Of a stretch of DNA of 15,917 nt, positions 1 to 7,064 are shown piece by piece. Source of the DNA: Nitratiruptor sp. (lineage in GTDB: Bacteria > Campylobacterota > Campylobacteria > Campylobacterales > Nitratiruptoraceae); the NCBI GenBank assembly GCA_015494505.1, contig WGBB01000226.1, forward strand, positions 1 to 15,917. The letters run 5' to 3'. The translations under genes and the position numbers were made by a program. Position 1 is the stretch's first letter. Each line of letters starts with the position of its first letter. Under the pieces are notes generated by a model. The model searched no databases. It saw only the letters and a list, made by a program, of their open reading frames with translations, and had not been told where the DNA came from.

Positions 1-107
1 TTGTACCCGGAAACAGCTATATCTATGAAGTGTATGCAATCGACCAAAACGGCATAAAATCTGATCCAAGCAAAAAAATCGAGATCAAGATTCCTAAAGC
101 CGAATAA
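1..107 (+). CDS. Fibronectin type III domain protein, C-terminal end only (FlpA-like)
   Basis: Only the last 34 codons are present, read from base 3 to a TAA at 105-107. The peptide contains YIYEVYAIDQNGIKSDPS and ends in IPKAE. The Y-x-V-x-A-x-D-x-x-G-x-x-S pattern is typical of the final strands of a fibronectin type III domain. Position supports this: in C. jejuni the gene before trmB is Cj1279c (FlpA), a fibronectin-domain surface lipoprotein, known from memory. The lipoprotein signal would lie outside the window and cannot be checked. The stop overlaps the trmB start by one base (TAATG), so the two genes are probably translationally coupled. The domain call is good; any adhesin role is only inference from position. 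Confidence 0.7.
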   Translation, partial: VPGNSYIYEVYAIDQNGIKSDPSKKIEIKIPKAE

Positions 108-1279
108 TGCCGCATATCAAGGCAAAACGGATCGAAAATATCAAACTCCCCTCGACGGTAGGGGAGTTTCGCTACAACTGGCTTGCTACGCCTCTTCAAG
201 AGGGGGAGAGCTCTTTGGTAGATGTAAGCTACAAAGATAAACATTTTCTTCTCGAGCTTAAGCCAAAGAGCGACTCCATCCTTATCAAACCTGATAAAAC
301 CACGCGTATCTCACCTACATCCGTGATGAAAGAAGCACTGCGCGGTTTTTTGCAAACGGCCGATGTGGAGGTGATAAGTGACAACCTAGCGCAAAAAAAG
401 GATCACGCCAAGAAAGCGGAGCCCCATCTCAAGCCTATAGATTTTTTCATCGACTCCTTTCCTACCGATAAAGAGGTATGGATAGAAGTGGGGTTTGGAA
501 GCGGCAGGCATCTACTCTATCAAGCAAAGAGCAATCCCGATATCCTTTTTATCGGCATTGAAATACACAAACCCTCCATCGAACAGCTTCTTAAGCAGAT
601 AGCTCTGCAAAAGATAGAAAACATTTTAGTGGTCGATTACGATGCGAGGCTCTTTTTGGAGTTTGTTCCCTCCAATATCGTGGGCAAAATCTTTGTGCAT
701 TTTCCCGTACCGTGGGACAAAAAGCCGCACAGGCGCGTCATAAGCTCCGCGTTCATCCAAGAGGCCAAGCGTGTACTCAAAAAGGGAGGAGTGCTGGAGC
801 TTCGCACCGATAGCGAAAACTACTTCCGCTACAGCTTCGACCTTTTTATGCAAGAGCCAAAAGCCGAGATGGAGGTGACGAAAAATATAGAACCTCCAAT
901 TAGCAGCAAATATGAAGATAGGTGGGTGCGCCTGGGCAAAGACATCTATGATATTCGTTTCGTTTCGTTAGAAAACTCTCCACCTTTAGAAAGAAATTTC
1001 GATTTCTTCTTCACTAATATACAATTTAATGGTAATATTTTGGCGAAACTTGATACCAAACCAATGGTTTTTGAAGACTATTTCATACATTTTGAGAAGA
1101 CGTATCGCATCGACAATAAGCGCTATTTGATAAAGCTCTCTTTCGGAAGTTTCGATAGGCCGGAACATAAATATCTGCTTATGGGACCGGAGGGCATCCG
1201 CTACTATCCGACTCTCCCGGTACTATCGCGAGCAAATATCAAAGCGCACAAAAAACTAGAAGAGATATTCCATGGCTAA
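107..1279 (+). CDS. trmB: tRNA (guanine-N7-)-methyltransferase TrmB, long campylobacterotal form
   Basis: TrmB makes 7-methylguanosine at position 46 of the tRNA variable loop, using S-adenosylmethionine. The Rossmann methyltransferase core lies at about residues 110-285. Visible motifs are the SAM-binding EVGFGSG (127-133), the acidic FIGIEIH (148-154), the family signature HFPVPWDKKPHRR (198-210, normally F-P-D-P-W-x-K-x-R-H), the ELRTDSE strand (231-237) and the KYEDRW...GKDIYDIRF region (268-285). The protein has 390 residues against about 210-240 in E. coli or Bacillus: roughly 110 extra N-terminal and 105 extra C-terminal residues flank the core. A similar long form is known in Campylobacter. 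The start is the ATG overlapping the upstream stop, and the 3' end overlaps ftsE by 8 bases. In the signature, the usual first Asp of P-D-P-W is Val here. Confidence 0.93.
   Translation: MPHIKAKRIENIKLPSTVGEFRYNWLATPLQEGESSLVDVSYKDKHFLLELKPKSDSILIKPDKTTRISPTSVMKEALRGFLQTADVEVISDNLAQKKDHAKKAEPHLKPIDFFIDSFPTDKEVWIEVGFGSGRHLLYQAKSNPDILFIGIEIHKPSIEQLLKQIALQKIENILVVDYDARLFLEFVPSNIVGKIFVHFPVPWDKKPHRRVISSAFIQEAKRVLKKGGVLELRTDSENYFRYSFDLFMQEPKAEMEVTKNIEPPISSKYEDRWVRLGKDIYDIRFVSLENSPPLERNFDFFFTNIQFNGNILAKLDTKPMVFEDYFIHFEKTYRIDNKRYLIKLSFGSFDRPEHKYLLMGPEGIRYYPTLPVLSRANIKAHKKLEEIFHG
991..1008. repeat. Perfect inverted repeat with TTCG loop inside trmB
   Basis: The sequence AAGAAAT-TTCG-ATTTCTT forms a 7-bp perfect stem with a four-base loop. 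It sits inside trmB at the border between the methyltransferase core and the C-terminal extension. It is followed by an AT-rich stretch with a -10-like TATACAAT at 1018-1025. The stem is A/T-rich and not followed by a T-run, so it is not a standard terminator. Any function is unproven. Confidence 0.4.
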
Positions 1280-1946
1280 AAACGTCATTGTAGCAAAAGA
1301 CCTCTATCTTGAGTACAAAAAAGATACTCCAATCATAAAAGAGTCCACCTTCTCCATCAAGAGCGGAAGTTTTGTTTTTATTACGGGTCCTAGCGGAAGC
1401 GGCAAAAGTACGCTCCTTAAATCCTTTTACGGTGAGCTGCGTCCCAGAAGCGGTATTTTGCAAATAGGGGGAGTTTCTCTCAACGATATAAAATCTTCGA
1501 AACTCGCTTTTTTGCGAAAGTATCTAGGAATCATTTTTCAAGATTACAAACTTATCAAAGAGTGGACCGTTAAAAAAAACGTCATGCTTCCGCTTCTCAT
1601 AGCGGGATATAGCAAAAATGTTTGCGAAGCACAGACTGCGAGGCTTCTCAAACATGTGCGGCTAGAGGGCAAAGAGGATTACTATCCTTTGGAGCTTAGC
1701 GGTGGTGAGCAGCAGCGCGTCGCAATGGCAAGAGCCTTGGCGCACAACCCCGTCATCATTTTGGCTGATGAGCCCACGGGTAACCTCGATGAGTACTCCT
1801 CACGCGTTATATGGAATCTTTTAGAGGGAGCCAATGAGCAGCTGGGCACCACGGTAGTGGTGGTGACACACTCCATTCCCACCAATCTCAAAGTACCTTT
1901 CAAACACTTTTACATAGAAGATGGGAAAGTTTATGAAATCTCTTAA
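1272..1946 (+). CDS. ftsE: Cell division ABC transporter ATP-binding protein FtsE
   Basis: FtsE is the cytoplasmic ATPase of the FtsEX complex, which joins the divisome and uses ATP hydrolysis to transmit a signal through FtsX to periplasmic cell-wall hydrolase activators. All ABC signatures are intact: Walker A GPSGSGKST (39-47), Q-loop GIIFQD (86-91), ABC signature LSGGEQQRV (142-150), Walker B VIILADEP (161-168) followed by TGNLD, and H-loop His200. Length 224 is normal for the family. The ATG overlaps the trmB stop by 8 bases, and the 3' end overlaps ftsX. Identity as FtsE rather than a LolD/MacB-type ATPase rests on the adjacent ftsX and EnvC-like genes as well as on length. Confidence 0.93.
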   Translation: MAKNVIVAKDLYLEYKKDTPIIKESTFSIKSGSFVFITGPSGSGKSTLLKSFYGELRPRSGILQIGGVSLNDIKSSKLAFLRKYLGIIFQDYKLIKEWTVKKNVMLPLLIAGYSKNVCEAQTARLLKHVRLEGKEDYYPLELSGGEQQRVAMARALAHNPVIILADEPTGNLDEYSSRVIWNLLEGANEQLGTTVVVVTHSIPTNLKVPFKHFYIEDGKVYEIS

Positions 1947-2742
1947 GAACCATATATCTCTCATCATTCCGCTCTTTGCCATTTTATTTGCTGTGGAGTT
2001 TTACTTCATCGTCGACAAAGCAATAGCAGAATATCGCAAAAATATGAGCAAAGACTACTCCATCATCGTCGTTTCCAAAAAACCTATCACACTCCAAGAG
2101 CTCAAAGCGTATGAACCGCACGTAACCTCTCTCAAAGAGGTGGATAGCTCATTGGTTATCAACCGACTCAAGCAAAACGGAATAACGATAAATTTCAAGG
2201 AGCTTAAGAACTTCTTGCCCAAGTTTTACAAAGTCTATCTCGATCATTTTCCCTCTCCCGATGAGATACATGCAATCAAAAAAAAGTTACTCAAATATAA
2301 AGATATTACGCGTGTCGAAGTCTTTTTGAAAGTGCATGAAAAAATTTATCACTTTTTGCTCTTTTTGCAAGGAATGTCGCAGATATTTTTGATTATAGTT
2401 TTCGTAACAAGTATTTTGCTGGTATTTAAACAGATAGAAGTGTGGCATCTTGAGCACAAGGAACGGATGTATATCATGGCTCTTTTCGGTGCCCCTTTGT
2501 GGATGCGCAATGCGATTTTGATCAAGCTCTCGGTTATCGATACATTTATCAGTGCATTCTTGGTCTATCTGCTCTATCTCTATTTCATTACAACCGACTA
2601 TCTCAAAAACCTCTTGGGTGTGGAACAGATCAATATTACCGCAGGCGATATTTTCCATGACCTTTTGTGGTTGGTAGGGCTAGGACTTTTGATTTCGGTC
2701 ATCAACGTACTGATCGTTTCTCTAAGGCAGCCTAGGATATGA
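1933..2742 (+). CDS. ftsX: Cell division protein FtsX
   Basis: FtsX is the membrane partner of FtsE and relays its ATPase cycle to a periplasmic coiled-coil activator. The 269-residue product shows the expected topology: a first membrane segment near ISLIIPLFAILFAVEFYFIV, a periplasmic domain of about 120 residues, then three segments (around GMSQIFLIIVFVTSILLVF, LIKLSVIDTFISAFLVYLLYLYF and LLWLVGLGLLISVINVLIV). I chose the ATG at 1933 (MKSLKNH), preceded by GGGAAAG. An in-frame ATG at 1921 would add MGKF and cannot be excluded; neither start has ideal Shine-Dalgarno spacing. The gene overlaps ftsE upstream and the EnvC-like gene downstream (ATGATG over the TGA), so expression of the three is likely coupled. 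Confidence 0.9.
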   Translation: MKSLKNHISLIIPLFAILFAVEFYFIVDKAIAEYRKNMSKDYSIIVVSKKPITLQELKAYEPHVTSLKEVDSSLVINRLKQNGITINFKELKNFLPKFYKVYLDHFPSPDEIHAIKKKLLKYKDITRVEVFLKVHEKIYHFLLFLQGMSQIFLIIVFVTSILLVFKQIEVWHLEHKERMYIMALFGAPLWMRNAILIKLSVIDTFISAFLVYLLYLYFITTDYLKNLLGVEQINITAGDIFHDLLWLVGLGLLISVINVLIVSLRQPRI

Positions 2743-3914
2743 TGCGCAGAGTCATCACTTTTCTTTTGGGCTTTTCTTTGCTCTATGCCGCAAATATAGA
2801 TAGGCAAATACGCGCATCCCAAACGAAGCTGCAGCTAACGAAGCGACAGATACAAGGCGTCAATACCAAACTCGCTAAATTGGCGCGTGATATTAGATCT
2901 TTGACAAAAGATCTCAAAAAGATCGATGCGAAACTCCAGACTCTCAACGTACTCATCCAGTCTGCGCAGGAAAAATACCAGCATCAAATCGCCGAATACA
3001 ACCAAACAAAAGAGCAGATTACACAATTGACTACGAAGGAGAAGAAGCTTCAGCAAGAGCTGATACTCCTCATTTCAAACTCTTTTGCTAAATCGCTTCT
3101 GCTAACTTCTATGCAAAATCCCACCGAAGAGGATCTCGTTAAAGAAGAGATTCTCAAGTCGATCCAGTTCTACGAAGATGAGCGGCTCAAAAAAGTTTCT
3201 AAAGAGTACAGAAAGACGAAAGAGGCGCTAGAAAAGAAGCAAAAGCATCTTAAAGATTTGGAACGTTCCATTGCTACCTATCTCACTAATAAAGCAGAGC
3301 TAGAACAGCTTAAAAAGCGGAAGAAAAAGAGCCTGGCGCTTTTGAAAAAGAAGCAAAAACGCTACGATCAAGAAAAAAACGACCTTTTAGCTCAGCAGCG
3401 TGAACTGGCCGCTACTCTCAAGCGACTCCAGATTATCAAGGAGTCGCAGCGAAGCGCTCGTGCCGGCAAAGGCGTCAAAGTCAAAAAGTATGAGCAAAGC
3501 TACAAGAAATTACGTACATTGCGCTATACGGGTCCTAAAACCATTCCGCCTTTGGATAAATTCATCATAACGAAACGTTACGGTATTTACAAAGACCCTA
3601 TCTATAATATCGAGATACCCAATGAAAACATAGAACTCAAGCCGCTTTTGCCCAATGCAAAAGTGCGTAACGTCCTCAACGGCAAGATCGTGCTGGCCAA
3701 ATGGACTCCGCATCTTCGCAATGTCGTAGTGGTCAAACATAACGGTGGGCTATATACGATTTATGCCTATATCGATAAGCTCTCGCCTTATGTTAAAAAA
3801 GGACGAAGAATAAAGAAGGGATATGTTCTGGGCCGTGTGAATACGAAACTCATTTTTGAAGTGACGAAGAACAATGCCCACATCAATCCCCTCGACCTCA
3901 TTCGCGTCAAGTAG
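2739..3914 (+). CDS. EnvC-like murein hydrolase activator: coiled coil plus degenerate LytM/M23 domain
   Basis: This exported 391-residue protein has a signal peptide (MRRVITFLLGFSLLYAA), two long charged coiled-coil stretches (about 22-115 and 145-250) and a C-terminal LytM/peptidase M23 fold (about 275-391). The layout matches E. coli EnvC, which binds the FtsX periplasmic loop and activates septal amidases without cutting peptidoglycan itself. The zinc-binding residues appear to be lost: the usual YAH is YAY (342-344), the usual HLHFEV is KLIFEV (370-375), and no HxxxD motif is seen near YNIEIP (289-294). It is therefore probably an activator and not a peptidase. It overlaps the ftsX stop (ATGATGA), and a second ATG at 2742 is equally possible as start. 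Its likely client is the Amidase_3 protein at 9345-10811. Databases usually label such proteins peptidase M23. Confidence 0.88.
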   Translation: MMRRVITFLLGFSLLYAANIDRQIRASQTKLQLTKRQIQGVNTKLAKLARDIRSLTKDLKKIDAKLQTLNVLIQSAQEKYQHQIAEYNQTKEQITQLTTKEKKLQQELILLISNSFAKSLLLTSMQNPTEEDLVKEEILKSIQFYEDERLKKVSKEYRKTKEALEKKQKHLKDLERSIATYLTNKAELEQLKKRKKKSLALLKKKQKRYDQEKNDLLAQQRELAATLKRLQIIKESQRSARAGKGVKVKKYEQSYKKLRTLRYTGPKTIPPLDKFIITKRYGIYKDPIYNIEIPNENIELKPLLPNAKVRNVLNGKIVLAKWTPHLRNVVVVKHNGGLYTIYAYIDKLSPYVKKGRRIKKGYVLGRVNTKLIFEVTKNNAHINPLDLIRVK

Positions 3915-3941
3915 ATAAGCCATTTATTAGCTCTTTTTCGA

Positions 3942-3947
3942 TATAAT
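3942..3947 (+). promoter_or_regulatory. Probable sigma-70 promoter (-10 box) for the pyrH operon
   Basis: A perfect TATAAT lies 26 bases before the pyrH ATG in the only real gap of the plus-strand gene run (3915-3973). No good TTGACA is found 16-18 bases upstream. Instead the region 3922-3939 is T-rich, which fits the known campylobacterotal sigma-70 promoters with a strong -10 and weak or no -35. The transcript would begin near 3954, giving a leader of about 20 bases that carries the pyrH ribosome binding site. Confidence 0.65.
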
Positions 3948-3962
3948 TGGCAAACTTCTCAA

Positions 3963-3968
3963 AGAGGA
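3963..3968 (+). promoter_or_regulatory. Ribosome binding site fixing the pyrH start
   Basis: AGAGGA ends five bases before the ATG at 3974. This selects that ATG over an in-frame upstream TTG at 3947, which lies inside the -10 box and so could not be transcribed from that promoter. Confidence 0.75.
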
Positions 3969-3973
3969 CTGCA

Positions 3974-4702
3974 ATGGCGAAACGGGTACTCATCAAATTT
4001 TCCGGTGAAGCCCTGGCTAATGAGGATGGCCACGGGATAAATAGCAAGACCCTCAAATTTATCGCATCCGAAATCAAGCCTCTCGTCGATGCCGGCGTGG
4101 AGGTGGGTCTCGTCGTGGGCGGCGGCAACATCATCCGTGGCGTGAGTGCTTCCAAAGAGGGCATCATCAAGCGCAGCAGCGGTGATTACATGGGCATGCT
4201 CGCAACCGTCATCAATGCCGTAGCACTCCAGGAGGCTTTGGAATATTTCGGGCTCAAAGCGCGTGTCCAGAGCGCGATCAATATGGAGGAGATTTGCGAG
4301 CCATTTATCGTACGCCGTGCCATCAGGCATCTTGAAAAAGGGCGTATCGTTATATTCGCCGCCGGGACGGGCAATCCCTTTTTTACCACCGACACGGCTG
4401 CCACATTGCGTGCCGTAGAGATCGGTGCCGAGATGATCATCAAGGCCACCAAGGTAGACGGCGTATACGACAAAGATCCCGCAAAATTTCCCGATGCTAA
4501 GAAAATCCCTCGCCTTACTTACGATGAAGCGCTTCAAGACAACATTAAAGTAATGGACGACACATCCATAGCGCTGGCAAAAGACAATAGCCTGCCAATT
4601 GTGGTATGCAACATGTTCGAAGAGGGGAACCTCTACGACATCATCGTCAACAACGATTTCAACAAATGTTCTATAGTCACAGACAAAAAGGAGAATGCAT
4701 GA
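3974..4702 (+). CDS. pyrH: Uridylate kinase (UMP kinase) PyrH
   Basis: PyrH phosphorylates UMP to UDP with ATP, a committed step of pyrimidine nucleotide synthesis in the cytoplasm. The 242-residue product has the amino-acid-kinase fold. From the chosen Met these are visible: the phosphate-binding RVLIKFSGEAL at the N-terminus, GLVVGGGNIIRG, DYMGMLATVINAVAL (UMP-binding helix region), IFAAGTGNPFFTTDTAATLRA, and KATKVDGVYDKDP, a segment typical of PyrH nucleotide binding. Length is standard (235-245). It is first gene of the run behind the TATAAT box. Its TGA overlaps the rpoZ ATG (ATGA), implying coupled translation. Confidence 0.96.
   Translation: MAKRVLIKFSGEALANEDGHGINSKTLKFIASEIKPLVDAGVEVGLVVGGGNIIRGVSASKEGIIKRSSGDYMGMLATVINAVALQEALEYFGLKARVQSAINMEEICEPFIVRRAIRHLEKGRIVIFAAGTGNPFFTTDTAATLRAVEIGAEMIIKATKVDGVYDKDPAKFPDAKKIPRLTYDEALQDNIKVMDDTSIALAKDNSLPIVVCNMFEEGNLYDIIVNNDFNKCSIVTDKKENA
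4688..4693 (+). promoter_or_regulatory. Ribosome binding site fixing the rpoZ start
   Basis: AAGGAG lies five bases before the ATG at 4699, inside the end of pyrH. It supports a 70-residue omega protein and not a longer reading frame opening at 4606, whose first 31 residues are antisense-like arginine/glutamine-rich sequence without family similarity. Confidence 0.75.
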
Positions 4703-4911
4703 GACTTGAAAAAATCGCTGCGAAAGCTTTGGAAAACGTAGGATACGATCGCTATCTTCTCTCCATAGCCGTGGCCAAGCGAGCAAATGAGTTGGCTACG
4801 GGAAGCGAGCCGCTCATCGATATCGATGTAAAAAAATATAAATATACGGATATCGCTATCATGGAAATCGCGGAAGGGAAGTTGAGTATCGAGGTGAAGA
4901 AAAAATCGTAA
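4699..4911 (+). CDS. rpoZ: RNA polymerase omega subunit RpoZ
   Basis: Omega helps fold and assemble the beta-prime subunit of RNA polymerase, and in proteobacteria it forms part of a ppGpp binding site. The 70-residue product begins MRLEKIAAKALENVGYDRYLLSIAVAKRANELATG; the R-Y-x-L-x-x-x-x-A-K-R-A-x-x-L stretch is the omega hallmark. Length is close to the 74 residues of the C. jejuni protein. It overlaps pyrH by ATGA and abuts spoT directly (TAA followed at once by ATG). The rpoZ–spoT pairing is a widespread proteobacterial arrangement and fits the joint role of both products in ppGpp signalling. Confidence 0.93.
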   Translation: MRLEKIAAKALENVGYDRYLLSIAVAKRANELATGSEPLIDIDVKKYKYTDIAIMEIAEGKLSIEVKKKS

Positions 4912-7056
4912 ATGAAAGAGTTCATAGACAAAGTCTCTTCCATCCATGACGTAGAGCAGGCTGAAAAACTCCTCTATAGTCTCTGCCCTTCTAACCCCAC
5001 CATCAAAGAAGCTCTCGAGTTCGCCAAAGAGGCGCACCGAGGGCAGTATCGCAAAAGCGGTGAGCCCTATATCATCCATCCTATTTTGGTAGCCGCCATC
5101 ACGGCATATGTGACCAATGACCAGACGATGGTGGTGGCCGCACTTTTACATGATGTAGTCGAGGATACCGACAAAAATATCGACGAGATAGAAGAGCATT
5201 TTGGAAAAGAGGTGGTGGAGCTTGTGGAGGGGCTTACAAAAATCGTGGCGATTCGCTCCGAAGAGTTGGTGCCCTCGCACTCCAACGAAAAGCTCATCAC
5301 CTCCGCACTCTCTTTTCGCAAGATGCTCATCGCCTCTATCAAAGACGTGCGTGTGCTCATCATCAAACTCTGCGATAGGCTTCATAACATGCTCACCCTC
5401 GATGCGCTTCCAAAGCACAAGAAAAAACGCATCGCAGAAGAGACGCTGGTAGTCTACGCTCCCATTGCGCACCGTTTGGGGATAGCTTCGATAAAGAACT
5501 ATCTCGAGGACCTGAGCTTCTACTATCTTTTCCCCGAGGAGTATGCCAAAATCGATAGATTTATCTCCTCGCACAAAGTAGAGCTGCAGATGAAGCTCAA
5601 CGAATTCATGGATACGGTACGCAAGCGCATTGTACAAAACGGCATACGCGCCGAAGATTTTACTATCCTCTCTCGTATCAAGCACTACTACTCCATTTAT
5701 CTAAAGATGCAGCGCAAAGGAATCAGCATAGAAGAAGTGCTCGATCTTTTGGCGATACGCGTTCTTGTCAAAGAGAAGCTCGACTGTTACAAAGTGCTCG
5801 GTATTATCCATACCAATTTCAAGCCGCTTATTATGCGCTTTAAGGACTACATCGCCGTGCCTAAGGAAAACGGCTATCAGACCATCCATACCACAGTTTT
5901 TGATAACGCTTCGATTTTCGAGGTGCAGATACGAACCTTCGAAATGCATCACACGGCGGAGTTCGGTGTAGCTGCGCACTGGAAATATAAAATAGGCGAT
6001 GTGGGAGTCAATCTCAAATGGCTCGAAAACCTTCAGTTTCAAAAAGAGAATATCGAAGAGTTCTACGAGCTTGTCAAAAACGACCTCTATAGCGAAGATA
6101 TCTCCGTCTTTTCGCCAAAAGGTGACGTCTTTACGCTGCCGCGTGGTGCCGTGGCTCTCGATTTTGCCTATGCGGTGCACACCGATGTGGGAAATCGAGC
6201 AAAAGCCGCCTATATCAATAAGCAGCGTCAAACGCTCTTGACTGAACTAAAAAACGGCGATATCGTTCGTATAGAAACGGCCAATGAGCCGATACTTCGC
6301 TGTAGCTGGATAGATGCGCTCAAAACTTCCAAAGCAAAAGAGCAGATGCGCCAGCTCTGTAAGCAAAAGTATAAGGAGATAAACGCTGAAGCTGCCCTCA
6401 ATATCTTAGCGAGCGAGCTGCGGGTTTCTCGCGCTGAAGTAGAGGAGTGGATAGAGAAGGAGGGATTACGCTCTTTGCTGCATCGTATCGCTACGGAGGA
6501 GAACTTTTTTAATGAGGTAAAAAACCGTTTCTTGAGCGATTATCGCAAACAAAAGGGGATGCTATTTTTGCTCGCTCCTAAACGCGTGCATCTCGAAGCC
6601 AAAGAGTTAGAAAACTTTCGATTTGTTACGAGCTATCCTATCAGTGCGGTGGAGTTCGATTACTGCTGCCATCCCAAGCGTGATGACGAAATAGTGGCTT
6701 TCAAAGAGGGCAACAAGGCGATTATCCATCATAAGATGTGCCAACGTGCCCAGGAACTCATAGCTCAGGGCAAGCCAATGCTCTTTGTGGAGTGGAAGAG
6801 CAGGGGATTGCCCAAGTATAAACTCATAGCGCTTCTTCCCGACAGAAAAGGGGCGCTCGCGTCATTCTTGCAATATCTTTCTAAACTCGATATAAATATC
6901 ATCTCTATCGAGCTTGGGAAAAATCTCGAACAGACAAACATGTGTGAGATGGAATTCGAGTCGAGCGAAGAGAGTCTGGAGCTTTTAAGGAAAAAAATAG
7001 CTTCGAAAGTTAAAATTATAGAATTTATAAAAACCGATGATGCCTACAAAAAATAG
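4912..7056 (+). CDS. spoT: Bifunctional (p)ppGpp synthetase/hydrolase (Rel/SpoT family)
   Basis: This protein makes and degrades the alarmone (p)ppGpp. The 714 residues carry an HD hydrolase domain with H42, H80-D81 in LLHDVVEDTD, and KLCDRLHNM (152-160), all intact. The synthetase domain follows, with RIKHYYSIYLKM (255-266), DLLAIRVLV (278-286), RFKDYIAVPKENGYQTIHT (309-327) and EVQIRT (337-342). R-F-K-D (309-312) is the RxKD motif typical of bifunctional enzymes; RelA has ExDD. The TGS domain starts at ISVFSPKGDVFTLP (397-410), a CCHP zinc/cysteine motif lies at 585-588, and a C-terminal ACT domain at about 636-712 (LIALLPDRKGALASFL). It directly follows rpoZ with no spacer; a GAGGTG lies rather far upstream (4891-4896), so coupling to rpoZ translation seems likely. 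It is probably the sole long RSH protein of the organism, an inference from the lineage. Confidence 0.94.
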   Translation: MKEFIDKVSSIHDVEQAEKLLYSLCPSNPTIKEALEFAKEAHRGQYRKSGEPYIIHPILVAAITAYVTNDQTMVVAALLHDVVEDTDKNIDEIEEHFGKEVVELVEGLTKIVAIRSEELVPSHSNEKLITSALSFRKMLIASIKDVRVLIIKLCDRLHNMLTLDALPKHKKKRIAEETLVVYAPIAHRLGIASIKNYLEDLSFYYLFPEEYAKIDRFISSHKVELQMKLNEFMDTVRKRIVQNGIRAEDFTILSRIKHYYSIYLKMQRKGISIEEVLDLLAIRVLVKEKLDCYKVLGIIHTNFKPLIMRFKDYIAVPKENGYQTIHTTVFDNASIFEVQIRTFEMHHTAEFGVAAHWKYKIGDVGVNLKWLENLQFQKENIEEFYELVKNDLYSEDISVFSPKGDVFTLPRGAVALDFAYAVHTDVGNRAKAAYINKQRQTLLTELKNGDIVRIETANEPILRCSWIDALKTSKAKEQMRQLCKQKYKEINAEAALNILASELRVSRAEVEEWIEKEGLRSLLHRIATEENFFNEVKNRFLSDYRKQKGMLFLLAPKRVHLEAKELENFRFVTSYPISAVEFDYCCHPKRDDEIVAFKEGNKAIIHHKMCQRAQELIAQGKPMLFVEWKSRGLPKYKLIALLPDRKGALASFLQYLSKLDINIISIELGKNLEQTNMCEMEFESSEESLELLRKKIASKVKIIEFIKTDDAYKK

Positions 7057-7064
7057 GAGATGCA

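Noticed and set aside
4606..4698. N-terminal extension of rpoZ from the ATG at 4606.
   Set aside because: The added residues are an out-of-frame reading of pyrH. The AAGGAG-preceded ATG at 4699 gives the usual omega length.
3959..4786. Long antisense reading frame of 275 codons opposite pyrH and rpoZ.
   Set aside because: The product has no recognisable family pattern. The frame lies opposite two highly conserved genes and arises from their codon structure.
7005..7035. AT-rich end of spoT (TTAAAATTATAGAATTTATAAAA) as a promoter for tyrS.
   Set aside because: TATAGA could be a -10 box, but no -35 or T-rich periodic region is convincing, and tyrS has a good coupled ribosome binding site behind spoT. 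Codon choice for K-I-I-E-F-I-K explains the richness in A and T.
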